Part shown: positions 14,561 to 24,678 of the stretch, piece after piece | Layout: each line of letters begins with the position of its first letter | Numbering within the stretch: position 1 is the first letter of the stretch | From: Chloroflexota bacterium | GTDB taxonomy: Bacteria > Chloroflexota > Limnocylindria > QHBO01 | Reading direction: 5' to 3' | Assembly (NCBI GenBank): GCA_005882055.1 | Contig: VBGQ01000011.1 | Coordinates: 1-25,174, forward strand | Length of the DNA: 25,174 nucleotides | Made by a program: the position numbers and the translations under genes | The notes under the pieces: model-generated | Database searches by the model: none | What the model was told of the DNA's origin: nothing | The model's input: only the letters and a program-made list of their open reading frames with translations

Positions 14561-15859
14561 ATGGCAATCGACGCAGGCGGCACGGTGCGCGACGTAGCGA
14601 TCGAGGACGAGATGCGCTCCGCGTACATCGACTACGCGATGAGCGTCATCGTGGCGCGCGCCCTTCCCGATATCCGCGACGGCCTGAAGCCGGTCCATCG
14701 GCGAATTCTGTACACGATGCACGAGATGGGCCTGCGCTCGACGAGCGCCTATCGCAAGTGCGCGGGCGTGGTCGGCGAGACGATGGCCAAGTACCACCCC
14801 CACGGCGACCTCGCCCTGTACGACACGCTGGTGCGACTGGCCCAGGACTTCAGCCTTCGATATCCGCTCGTCGACGGCCAGGGCAACTTCGGGTCGGTGG
14901 ATGGCGACCCACCCGCGGCCATGCGCTACACGGAAGCCCGCATGGCGCTGATCGCCGACGAGATGCTCGCCGAGATCGAGAAGGACACGGTCGACTTCCA
15001 GGACAACTACGACGGCCGACTCCGCGAGCCGCTCACCCTCCCAGCTCGTTTGCCCAACCTGCTGATCAACGGATCCTCGGGAATCGCGGTCGGGATGGCC
15101 ACCAACATTCCGCCGCACAACCTGAACGAGATCTGCGACGCCGTCATTCGCCTCATCGATAACCCGGAGATGAGCGCCGACGAGCTGTGCGAGGTCGTTC
15201 ATGGCCCGGACTTCCCCACCGGCGGCACGATCTTCCGCTTCGAGGACGTGAAGAACACCGTGACCGGCGAAAAGGAGCGGCAGGACGCGATCCGGCACAT
15301 GTATGCCACCGGTCGCGGGCGCGTGATCATCCGCGGGCAGGTCACGTTCGAGGAGGTTCGTCCTGGGCGCATGGCGGTGGTGGTCACCGAGCTGCCATAC
15401 CAGGTCAACAAGACCTCGCTCATCGAGAAGATGGCGGACCTGGTGGGCAACCGCCGCATCACCGACGTCAGCGACATTCGCGACGAAAGCGACAGGACCG
15501 GCATGCGCATCGTGGTCGAGGTGAAGCGCGACGGGAGCCCGCACACCGTGATGCAGCAGCTCTTCAAGCACACGCAGCTGCAGACCAGCTTCAGCTCGAA
15601 CATGCTCGCGCTCGTCGACGGCCAGGGCAACTTCGGGTCGGTGGATGGCGACCCACCCGCGGCCATGCGCTACACGGAAGCCCGCATGGCGCTGATCGCC
15701 GACGAGATGCTCGCCGAGATCGAGAAGGACACGGTCGACTTCCAGGACAACTACGACGGCCGACTCCGCGAGCCGCTCACCCTTCCAGCTCGTTTGCCCA
15801 ACCTGCTGCCCTCGAGCGCAAGAAGATCGAGGACGAGTATGAATCGGTCATCCGGCTGA
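14561..15859 (+). CDS. gyrA: DNA gyrase subunit A, N-terminal piece with false second catalytic segment
   Basis: Breakage-reunion subunit of gyrase. Residues 1-349 are normal: IDYAMSVIVARALPDIRDGL, YHPHGDLALYDTLVRLAQ, and the catalytic Tyr123 in AAMRYTEARMALIADEML. At SNMLALVDGQ the expected tower and coiled-coil region (about 100 residues) is missing. Instead positions 15609-15808 repeat the segment around Tyr123 (14865-15064), after which the frame is lost and ends at 15859. The residue aligned with E. coli Ser83 is Leu84. The start ATG at 14561 has GAGAGG just upstream. A gyrase made from this sequence could not fold, so the native gene is probably continuous. Confidence 0.88.
   Translation: MAIDAGGTVRDVAIEDEMRSAYIDYAMSVIVARALPDIRDGLKPVHRRILYTMHEMGLRSTSAYRKCAGVVGETMAKYHPHGDLALYDTLVRLAQDFSLRYPLVDGQGNFGSVDGDPPAAMRYTEARMALIADEMLAEIEKDTVDFQDNYDGRLREPLTLPARLPNLLINGSSGIAVGMATNIPPHNLNEICDAVIRLIDNPEMSADELCEVVHGPDFPTGGTIFRFEDVKNTVTGEKERQDAIRHMYATGRGRVIIRGQVTFEEVRPGRMAVVVTELPYQVNKTSLIEKMADLVGNRRITDVSDIRDESDRTGMRIVVEVKRDGSPHTVMQQLFKHTQLQTSFSSNMLALVDGQGNFGSVDGDPPAAMRYTEARMALIADEMLAEIEKDTVDFQDNYDGRLREPLTLPARLPNLLPSSARRSRTSMNRSSG
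14865..15064 (+). repeat. 200-bp direct repeat in gyrA, copy 1 (native)
   Basis: The in-place gyrA segment from LVDGQGNFGS to LPARLPNLL, including the catalytic tyrosine. A second copy lies 744 bp downstream and is identical at 199 of 200 positions; they differ only at 15040 (C) versus 15784 (T). Confidence 0.95.
15609..15808 (+). repeat. 200-bp direct repeat in gyrA, copy 2 (misplaced)
   Basis: The copy enters exactly where gyrA again encodes LVDGQ (shared CGCTCGTCGACGGCCAG) and leaves at CTGCTG before CCCTCGAGCGC, where the true coding continues in another frame. It replaces the tower region rather than being added to it. Confidence 0.95.
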
Positions 15860-16677
15860 TCGCCGAGCTCGAGGACCTGCTCGCGAACCCGCGCAAGATG
15901 CTGATCGTCATCAAGGACGAGCTCGGCGAGCTAAAGCGCAAGTACGGCGACGAGCGCAAGACACGCATCCAGGCCGACGCCAACCGCGAGCTCACCGACG
16001 AAGACCTGATCGCCGCGGAGGACGTGGTGGTCACGCTCTCCCAGCGGGGCTACATCAAGCGGCAGCAGATTGGGACATTCCGAAGCCAGCGCCGCGGAGG
16101 CCGCGGCAAGCTCGCCATGCTGACCCGCGAAGAAGACGCGGTACAGCACCTGCTGGTGGCCAACACCCACGACAACATCCTCTTCTTCACCAACCGCGGG
16201 CGGGTCTTCATCACGAAGGTCCACGCGCTTCCCGAGGCGAGCCGCCAGGCGAAGGGACTGCCGATCATCAACCTGCCCGGAGTGCAGGTCGAGTCCGGCG
16301 AGTACGTGAGTGCCATCGTCAGCCTGCCCCGCTTCGAGCCCGACCACTACATGGTGATGGCCACGCGCGGCGGGAAGATCAAGAAGACCTCGCTTGCCGA
16401 GTACGCCAAGATCCGCGCCAACGGGCTGATCGCCATCAACTTGATCGGCGGCGACGAGCTGCGCTGGGTCGGCGTCACCGACGGGCATGGCGACATCATC
16501 CTGGCCACCCGCAAGGGACAGGCCGCCCGCTTCCACGAGGACGAGGTGCGGCCGATGGGTCGGGACACGATGGGAGTTACCGGGATCCGCCTGCGGGCCG
16601 GGGACGAGGTGATCGGCATGGAGGTCGTGGTTCCGGTCCAGGGTCATCGCCAACTCGCTCAACGCGGAGACCGGTGA
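15808..16677 (+). CDS. gyrA: DNA gyrase subunit A, C-terminal piece
   Basis: Not a separate gene. From 15808 the frame reads ALERKKIEDEYESVIRLIAE, the end of the coiled-coil. RKMLIVIKDELGELKRKYGD follows, then the C-terminal beta-pinwheel that wraps DNA. The GyrA box QRRGGRG (within FRSQRRGGRGKLAM) is present, which distinguishes gyrase from topoisomerase IV. Repeated blade motifs such as NRGRVFITKVHALP and TRGGKIKKTSLAEY follow. After EVIGMEVV, near 16630, a further stretch of about 30 residues is missing and the frame shifts. The piece has no start codon of its own. Confidence 0.85.
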   Translation, partial: ALERKKIEDEYESVIRLIAELEDLLANPRKMLIVIKDELGELKRKYGDERKTRIQADANRELTDEDLIAAEDVVVTLSQRGYIKRQQIGTFRSQRRGGRGKLAMLTREEDAVQHLLVANTHDNILFFTNRGRVFITKVHALPEASRQAKGLPIINLPGVQVESGEYVSAIVSLPRFEPDHYMVMATRGGKIKKTSLAEYAKIRANGLIAINLIGGDELRWVGVTDGHGDIILATRKGQAARFHEDEVRPMGRDTMGVTGIRLRAGDEVIGMEVVVPVQGHRQLAQRGDR

Positions 16678-16924
16678 CGTTGCAGCGATCCGCATCGTGG
16701 GCCGCGAGGACGAGGAGATGATGCTCATCACGCAGGAAGGCACCATCCTGCGCACCGAGGTGAGCAGCGTGAACCGATACCGGCGCGCGAGCCGGGGGGT
16801 GACGGTCATGAAGCCGACCGATGACGACCGGATCGTGTCGATCGCGGTGTTCGTGGACGATCGCCCCGTGCAGGAGGACGACGCAGAGGCGGATTCGACG
16901 GAGCCGCCGCCGGCCGCGGGCTGA
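16643..16924 (+). CDS. gyrA: DNA gyrase subunit A, final pinwheel piece
   Basis: The last part of gyrA, back in the frame of its start. It reads VIANSLNAETGDVAAIRIVG, then DEEMMLITQEGTILRTEVSS, and ends with an acidic tail at TGA 16922-16924. The residues normally found between GMEVV and GVIANS, which hold a GFGKRT-type blade motif, are absent. This continues piece 15808-16677; it is not a gene on its own. Confidence 0.82.
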   Translation, partial: VIANSLNAETGDVAAIRIVGREDEEMMLITQEGTILRTEVSSVNRYRRASRGVTVMKPTDDDRIVSIAVFVDDRPVQEDDAEADSTEPPPAAG

Positions 16925-16930
16925 ACGTGG

Positions 16931-16958
16931 CGCGCGAGCCGGTAGAATCACTCGCGCG
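16931..16958 (+). promoter_or_regulatory. Promoter-like site within an inverted repeat before prs
   Basis: CGCGCGA (16931-16937) and TCGCGCG (16952-16958) form a 7-bp dyad whose loop holds TAGAAT (16943-16948), a plausible -10. The right arm lies within the palindrome CTCGCGCGAG. It could be an operator over a prs promoter or a terminator hairpin after gyrA; no T-tract follows. Confidence 0.35.
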
Positions 16959-16980
16959 AGATCGGCCCCAGGAGAGCCAC

Positions 16981-18012
16981 GTGTACGCCGACGAGTTCAG
17001 CATCTACGCCGGAAACGCGAACCGACCCCTGGCGGAGGACATCTGCCGGTACCTGAAGACGCGCATGGGCGACGTCGAGGTCTTCCAGTTCGCCAACGAG
17101 AACATCTTCGTCCGCGTGCTGGAGAACGTCCGGGAGCAGGACGTCTTCCTCGTCCAGCCCACCTGCCGCCCGGTGAACCAGTCGATCATGGAGCTGCTGA
17201 TCATGATCGACGCCTTCAAGCGCGCGTCGGCGGGCCGCATCACCGCGGTGATGCCTTTCTACAGCTACGGGCGCTCCGACAAGAAGGACCAGCCCCGGGT
17301 CCCGATCACCGCGCGCCTGGTCGCCGACATGCTGACGGTGGCGGGTGCCGACCGGGTCCTGACCATGGATCTGCATCAGGGCCAGATCCAGGGCTTCTTC
17401 TCCATCCCGGTCGACGAGCTGACCGCCATCAACATCCTGTCGCGCTACATCCTGGCCAAGGACCTCGACGACATGGTGGTCGTCAGCGAGCTCGGCTTCG
17501 CCAAGAAGGCGCGCAACTTCGCGGAGATCCTGGGGGCGCCGCTGGCCATCGTCGAGAAGCGCCGGGTCGGGAACGAGGACAAGACGGAGCTGATGAACAT
17601 CATCGGCGAAGTGGACGGCAAGAACGCGGTGATCATCGACGACGAGATCGACACCGCCGGCTCGCTGGTTGAGGCCGTCACGGCGCTGGTGGCCAACGGC
17701 GCTCGCGAGATCTACTCCCTGGCCACCCACGGGGTCTTCTCCGGACCCGCGCTCCAACGGATCATGGAATCCCCGATCACCGAGGTGATCGTCACCGACA
17801 CCATCCCGCTGCCCGCGACCGCAGACGGATCGAGGATCACCGTCCTGTCCGTCGCTCCGCTGTTCGGCGAGGCGATCCGTCGCATCCATCGCGGCGAAAG
17901 CGTCGGTGCGCTCTTCAGCTCAGAGGTCCAGCTCGTCGAGGAGATGACCTTCTGGGACGCCCACGCGGAGGACGAGGCGGACCAGCCGTATCCGGTGCCG
18001 GTCGAGGGCTAG
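16981..18012 (+). CDS. prs: Ribose-phosphate pyrophosphokinase (PRPP synthase)
   Basis: Makes PRPP from ribose 5-phosphate and ATP for nucleotide, histidine and tryptophan synthesis. The 343-residue product has IYAGNANRPLAEDICRYL near the N-terminus, VMPFYSYGRSDKKDQPR (ATP-binding region), LTMDLHQGQIQGFF and the PRPP-binding loop VIIDDEIDTAGS with Asp220, Asp221 and Asp224. The flexible loop is KKARNFAEILGAPLAIVEKR. The ribose 5-phosphate producer RpiB is encoded 16 kb away in the same window. The start is a GTG at 16981, 6 nt after GGAG; an upstream ATG-less extension to 16927 is less likely. The C-terminal 20 residues are an acidic extension. Confidence 0.95.
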   Translation: MYADEFSIYAGNANRPLAEDICRYLKTRMGDVEVFQFANENIFVRVLENVREQDVFLVQPTCRPVNQSIMELLIMIDAFKRASAGRITAVMPFYSYGRSDKKDQPRVPITARLVADMLTVAGADRVLTMDLHQGQIQGFFSIPVDELTAINILSRYILAKDLDDMVVVSELGFAKKARNFAEILGAPLAIVEKRRVGNEDKTELMNIIGEVDGKNAVIIDDEIDTAGSLVEAVTALVANGAREIYSLATHGVFSGPALQRIMESPITEVIVTDTIPLPATADGSRITVLSVAPLFGEAIRRIHRGESVGALFSSEVQLVEEMTFWDAHAEDEADQPYPVPVEG

Positions 18013-18025
18013 GCAGAGCCCTCGA
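18002..18025 (+). terminator. 9-bp perfect hairpin spanning the prs stop
   Basis: TCGAGGGCT (18002-18010), a 6-nt loop and AGCCCTCGA (18017-18025) pair completely. The stem takes in the prs stop region and ends 1 nt before the GTG of the next gene. There is no T-tract. It may attenuate transcription, or hide the ribosome site of the oxidase gene. Confidence 0.5.
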
Positions 18026-18026
18026 G

Positions 18027-19202
18027 GTGTCGACCGAGCCAGAGTCCCTCCCCTTCGCGGCGTACCAAAACGAGATCTATGTCGCAGGGGTCGGCGGCGC
18101 TCGGCCCGCGATCCCGCTGACACCCTCAGGCCTGGAGCAGCGCGCCAGCGAGCTCCTCAGCCCCGAGGCGTTCGGCTACGTCGCCGGCGGAGCTGGCACG
18201 GAGGCGACGGTCGCTGCCAACCGCGCCGCGCTGGACCGGCGGCAGCTGATCCCGCGCCACCTGCGCGGTGTCGCAAGCCGCAGCCTGGAGACCGAGCTGC
18301 TCGGAACGCGCCTGCCGGCTCCGGTGCTCATGGCCCCCATCGGCGCAATTGGCATCGTCCACACCGATGGCGAGCTCGGCATTGCCGCCGCTGCCCGGGC
18401 GACCGGCGTGCCGTTCATCCTGAGCACGGTTTCCTCCAACCCCATGGAGACCGTGGCCACAGCGGCGGGCGAGGTGGCGCGCTGGTTCCAGCTCTACTGG
18501 CCCCGCGATCGGGAGGTATGCCGCTCGCTCGTGCAACGGGCCGAGGCCTCCGGCTACGGCGCGATCGTGCTGACCGTGGACACCTTCCAGCTCGCTTGGC
18601 GGCCCCGGGACCTGGAGCACGGCTTCCTGCCGTTCCTGCACGGCGATGGGATCGCGAACTATCTGACCGATCCGGTCTTTCGATCCCAGCTGCCGGTTCC
18701 ACCCGAGGAGGATCCGCGGCCTGCGATCGCGCATTGGGCCGAGGTCTTCGCCAACCCCACGCTGACCTGGTCCGACCTCCCCTTCCTGCGGGAGATCACC
18801 TCGCTGCCGATCGTGCTCAAGGGGATCCAGCATCCCGATGATGCGCGGCGCGCGCTCGACGCGGGCGTGGACGGGATCGTCGTCTCCAACCACGGCGGCC
18901 GCCAGGTGGACGGTGCCATCGGCTCGCTCGACGCATTGCCGACCGTGGTCGACGCGGTCGGGGGCGACATCCCGATCCTGTTCGACGGCGGAATCCGGAG
19001 CGGCTCCGACGCGCTCAAGGCGATCGCTCTCGGGGCTCGGGCGGTGCTGATCGGCCGCCCATACGCCTACGCCCTGGGGATCGGCGGATCGGAAGCGCTG
19101 ACCGACTTCCTGCGCGGCTTCCTCGCCGAGCTGGAGATCACCATCGGTCTCTGCGGCCTGCAGAGGCCCTCGGAGGCCACGCCTGAGCTCCTGACCGCCT
19201 GA
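18027..19202 (+). CDS. FMN-dependent alpha-hydroxy-acid oxidase (lactate 2-monooxygenase-like)
   Basis: A 391-residue TIM-barrel flavoenzyme that oxidises a 2-hydroxy acid. APVLMAPIGAIGIVHTDGEL is the FMN and substrate region. STVSSNPMETVA, WFQLYWPRDREV and AIVLTVDTFQLAWRPRDLE follow. The catalytic base is His289 in SNHGGRQVDGAIGSLDALP, and phosphate binding is in ILFDGGIRSGSDALKAIALG. The long segment between the fourth and fifth strands and the RPRDL motif resemble lactate 2-monooxygenases more than L-lactate dehydrogenases; the substrate is inferred. The GTG start at 18027 has little ribosome site and sits immediately behind a hairpin. It lies between prs and secA with no pathway link. Confidence 0.85.
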   Translation: MSTEPESLPFAAYQNEIYVAGVGGARPAIPLTPSGLEQRASELLSPEAFGYVAGGAGTEATVAANRAALDRRQLIPRHLRGVASRSLETELLGTRLPAPVLMAPIGAIGIVHTDGELGIAAAARATGVPFILSTVSSNPMETVATAAGEVARWFQLYWPRDREVCRSLVQRAEASGYGAIVLTVDTFQLAWRPRDLEHGFLPFLHGDGIANYLTDPVFRSQLPVPPEEDPRPAIAHWAEVFANPTLTWSDLPFLREITSLPIVLKGIQHPDDARRALDAGVDGIVVSNHGGRQVDGAIGSLDALPTVVDAVGGDIPILFDGGIRSGSDALKAIALGARAVLIGRPYAYALGIGGSEALTDFLRGFLAELEITIGLCGLQRPSEATPELLTA

Positions 19203-19233
19203 GCTCCCGGGCGGTAGCTGTTCACCCGGGGGA

Positions 19234-19239
19234 TATACT
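19234..19239 (+). promoter_or_regulatory. Candidate secA -10 element; nearly leaderless transcript
   Basis: TATACT ends 10 bp before the secA ATG, so a transcript starting 6-8 nt downstream would have only about 3 untranslated bases. No ribosome site lies before the ATG. The -35 region is not recognisable. Confidence 0.45.
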
Positions 19240-19249
19240 CGCTTCCCCG

Positions 19250-22204
<2,955 letters not shown>

Positions 22205-22490
22205 CGCCGACGCCGGAGGCCTGAGAGAGACCTCGCGCGGCGGCAGCCCGGACCACCTGCCTCTGCCAACCATCGGGCCATTTGTCATACATTTCGCCGG
22301 CAAACCCGGGGCTCTGTGCGACGGTGTTGCGGACTCGTGTTGCGGCGGACGAGCGCCGCGCGGTGACCAAAATATCCCGCATCCGTGCGGAAAACAGGAC
22401 AAATACCCCCCTGTTCAGGATGGCGAGAAGAAGCTAGGATGGTCGGAACAGAGACCGCGGGGCAAGGTGATCCCGTCGTACTCGCCATAC
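22205..22490 (+). promoter_or_regulatory. Intergenic region with hairpin, dyad and weak promoter
   Basis: This is the longest gene-free stretch apart from the parS spacer. It holds a 6-bp stem GCGGCG/CGCCGC with a 6-nt loop (22342-22359) and a perfect dyad AACAGG-N11-CCTGTT (22393-22415). A weak promoter candidate has TGTTCA (22412-22417), a 17-bp spacer and TAGGAT (22435-22440). The dyad overlaps the -35, which would suit a repressor. No tRNA or known riboswitch was recognised. Confidence 0.35.
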
Positions 22491-22796
22491 ATGGAGAGCT
22501 TCGTGAAGCAGCTGACCGCCGCCAGTCGAGTCGCCGAACCACTCCCCACTCCGGCAACAGAGCTTCCGCTGGTCACCCGCTTCAGAGACCCATCGGTCCC
22601 CTACGAAGACCTCATCCAATGTGAACGTGACTGCATGCGCTGCGCCTATGCCGCAACGCTTGATTGTGATGGCAACTGCGGGGTCTGCCCGCGGCAGACC
22701 TACTGCCCGTGCGTCAACCCGGCGAAGATCCGGAACAAGAGCGTGCGGCTGACCGAGATCGAACTGACGGTGGTGGAACCCCTTGGACGCAATTAA
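22491..22796 (+). CDS. Small cysteine-rich protein with two CX3CX2C motifs
   Basis: I do not recognise this 101-residue protein. Its centre has eight cysteines: Cys44, Cys48 and Cys51 (CERDCMRC), Cys59, Cys63 and Cys66 (CDGNCGVC), and Cys72 and Cys74 (YCPC). The two CX3CX2C groups repeat with 15-residue spacing. This suggests an iron-sulfur or zinc site, but the protein is too small for a radical-SAM enzyme and lacks the WhiB pattern. The first 40 residues are uncharged to mildly polar, with no signal peptide. The ATG at 22491 has no clear ribosome site; a GTG at 22467 is an alternative. Its end overlaps the prfB start by 14 bp, so the two are likely co-translated. Confidence 0.65.
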   Translation: MESFVKQLTAASRVAEPLPTPATELPLVTRFRDPSVPYEDLIQCERDCMRCAYAATLDCDGNCGVCPRQTYCPCVNPAKIRNKSVRLTEIELTVVEPLGRN

Positions 22797-23908
22797 GGAC
22801 GAGGCGCTGCGACTGGCGCGCCTCGTGGCCGACACGGCGGTGCGGCTTTGACTTGCCCGCCAAGCAGACCGAGCTCGACGATCTAGATCGTCGCTCGGGC
22901 GATCCCAGCCTGTGGGAGGACCCCGGCGCTGCGCAGTCCCTGCTGCGCCGTGCCGATGAGCTGCGCGAAGAGATCGGTGCGTGGCGCGGCCTGGAGGAGC
23001 GAGCGCGGGGCCTGGCCGAGATCGCGGAGCTTGCTGCGGACGATCCGGCCGGATCTGCCTCGCTGACGCCGGACCTGGAGCGGGACCTGGCTGCACTCCA
23101 GGCGGATTGGACGCGCATGGAGGGGCAGCTGCTCCTCTCCGAGCCGCACGACGCGTCGCCGGCGATCGTATCGGTCCACGCCGGTGCAGGAGGCACGGAG
23201 AGCCAGGACTGGGCTGAAATGCTGTTGCGCATGTACCTGCGCTGGGCTGAGCGCAACCGCTACAAGACCGAGATCCTGGACCAGACCGAGGGCGAGGAGG
23301 CCGGCCTCAAGTCGGTGACGTTCAGCGTGACGGGGCGCTGGGCTTACGGACGTCTCAAGTCCGAGCGCGGCGTCCACCGCCTGGTGCGCATCAGCCCCTT
23401 CGATTCGCAGAAGCGACGCCATACCAGCTTCGCGCTGGTCGAGGTGATGCCCGAGGTGCCCGAGGACACGGAGGTTGAGATCCGCGACGATGACCTGCGG
23501 GTCGACACCTATCGCAGCTCGGGGGCTGGAGGCCAGCACGTCAACAAGACCGACTCGGCGGTGCGCATCACCCACCTGCCCACCGGAATCGTGGTGACCT
23601 GCCAGAACGAGCGCAGCCAGATCCAGAACCGCGAGCGTGCCATGGCCATGCTCCGTGCGCGACTCCTTGAGCGCCAGATGGAGGAGCGCGAGGTCGAGAT
23701 GGCACGCCTGCGGGGCGTCCACGTCGAAGCGGGATGGGGGAACCAGATCCGCAGCTACGTCCTGCAGCCGTACACCATGGTCAAGGACCTGCGCACCGGC
23801 GTGGAGACCTCCAACCCGACCGCGGTGCTCGACGGGGAGATCGACGAGTTCATTGACGGGTATCTGCGGCCGCGCATCGGTGAAGCTGGAGAGAAGGCGG
23901 CTCGATGA
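22783..23908 (+). CDS. prfB: Peptide chain release factor 2, with programmed +1 frameshift
   Basis: RF2 terminates at UGA and UAA. A TTG at 22783 opens a 22-codon first frame (DAIKDEALRLARLVADTAVRL) ending CTT TGA C at 22846-22852. The ribosome must slip +1 to read GAC and go on with LPAKQTELDDLDRRSGDPSLW. The joined product is 374 residues. It has the SPF stop-recognition motif at 204-206 (HRLVRISPFDSQKRRHTS) and GGQ at 249-251 (SSGAGGQHVNKTDSAVR), almost the same positions as in E. coli. RF2 thereby controls its own level: low RF2 favours slippage at UGA. A stop just upstream in the TTG frame makes TTG the only plausible start. ftsE overlaps the end. Confidence 0.93.
22846..22852 (+). promoter_or_regulatory. 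prfB: prfB +1 recoding site CTT-TGA-C
   Basis: The exact CTTTGAC slippery heptamer known from bacterial prfB genes. The stimulatory Shine-Dalgarno-like AGGGGG normally found 3 nt upstream is degenerate here (GGTGCGG directly precedes it), so efficiency may be lower or depend on other features. Confidence 0.9.
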
Positions 23909-24675
23909 GTGCGACCGCGAGACCGATGACGAGCGAGGAGCTGGCCGCTGCGGCGACTGGGCGCGAAGCCGCGGCCACGCGCGAGGCGGTCATCACCATG
24001 CTCGATGCGGCCGTGACCTATCCCAACGGCAAGACCGCCCTCTCCGACGTCGATGTGACGATTCCGCGGGGCGACTTCGTGTTCCTGGTGGGTGCCTCGG
24101 GCGCCGGCAAGACGACCTTCATCAAGCTGCTCATCCGCGAGGTGCAACCCACCGGCGGCCGGGTGATCGTGGCCGGCAAGGACCTGGCCCGGCTCCGCCG
24201 GCGCGAGGTGCCGCGGCTTCGGCGTCGGATCGGGATCGTCTTCCAGGATTTCCGTCTCTTGCCCGCCAAGACCGTCTTCGAGAACGTGGCGTTCGCGCTG
24301 GAGGTGACCGGCACGTCCGGTGCGGAGATCCGCCGCCGCGTGCCCATGCTCCTCAACCTGGTCGGCCTGCACCAACACGCCGACCACCTGCCCACCCAGC
24401 TCTCGGGCGGGGAACAGCAGCGCGTCGCTATCGCGCGTGCGCTCGTCCACGATCCCGCGATCCTGATCGCCGACGAGCCGACCGGGAACCTCGACCCGGT
24501 CACCAGCTGGGAGATCATCCAGCTGCTGATCCAGATCAACGTGCTGGGGACAACGGTGCTGATGGCCACGCACAACCAGGAGATCGTCAACGCCATGCGC
24601 CGTCGGGTGCTGGCGCTCGAGGACGGCAAGCTGGTGCGCGACGAGCCGGAAGCCGCCTACGAGCGCGAGTACTGA
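23905..24675 (+). CDS. ftsE: Cell division ATP-binding protein FtsE
   Basis: The ABC ATPase of the FtsEX complex, which activates peptidoglycan hydrolases during cell division. Motifs: Walker A GASGAGKTT (63-71), Q-loop FQDFRLLP (113-120), signature LSGGEQQR (166-173), Walker B ILIADEPTGNLD (186-197) and H-loop His223. About 31 residues of Ala/Glu-rich extension precede the usual FtsE start (MLDAAVTYPNGKTALSDVDV). An internal ATG at 23998 would give the normal length. The ATG at 23905 overlaps the prfB stop as ATGA and has AAGGCGG upstream, so I keep it. The prfB-ftsE-ftsX order is a very common one. Confidence 0.93.
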   Translation: MSATARPMTSEELAAAATGREAAATREAVITMLDAAVTYPNGKTALSDVDVTIPRGDFVFLVGASGAGKTTFIKLLIREVQPTGGRVIVAGKDLARLRRREVPRLRRRIGIVFQDFRLLPAKTVFENVAFALEVTGTSGAEIRRRVPMLLNLVGLHQHADHLPTQLSGGEQQRVAIARALVHDPAILIADEPTGNLDPVTSWEIIQLLIQINVLGTTVLMATHNQEIVNAMRRRVLALEDGKLVRDEPEAAYEREY

Positions 24676-24678
24676 CCG

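Noticed and set aside
14865..15808. Mobile element or diversity-generating repeat in gyrA
   Set aside because: The repeat is pure gyrA coding sequence with no transposase, no terminal inverted repeats and no reverse transcriptase nearby.
22491..22796. WhiB-like regulator or radical-SAM enzyme
   Set aside because: The cysteine spacing does not fit WhiB, and 101 residues cannot form a radical-SAM barrel.
22849..22851. Selenocysteine at the in-frame TGA of prfB
   Set aside because: CTTTGAC in this place in prfB is the known +1 recoding site, and the downstream RF2 sequence is in the +1 frame.
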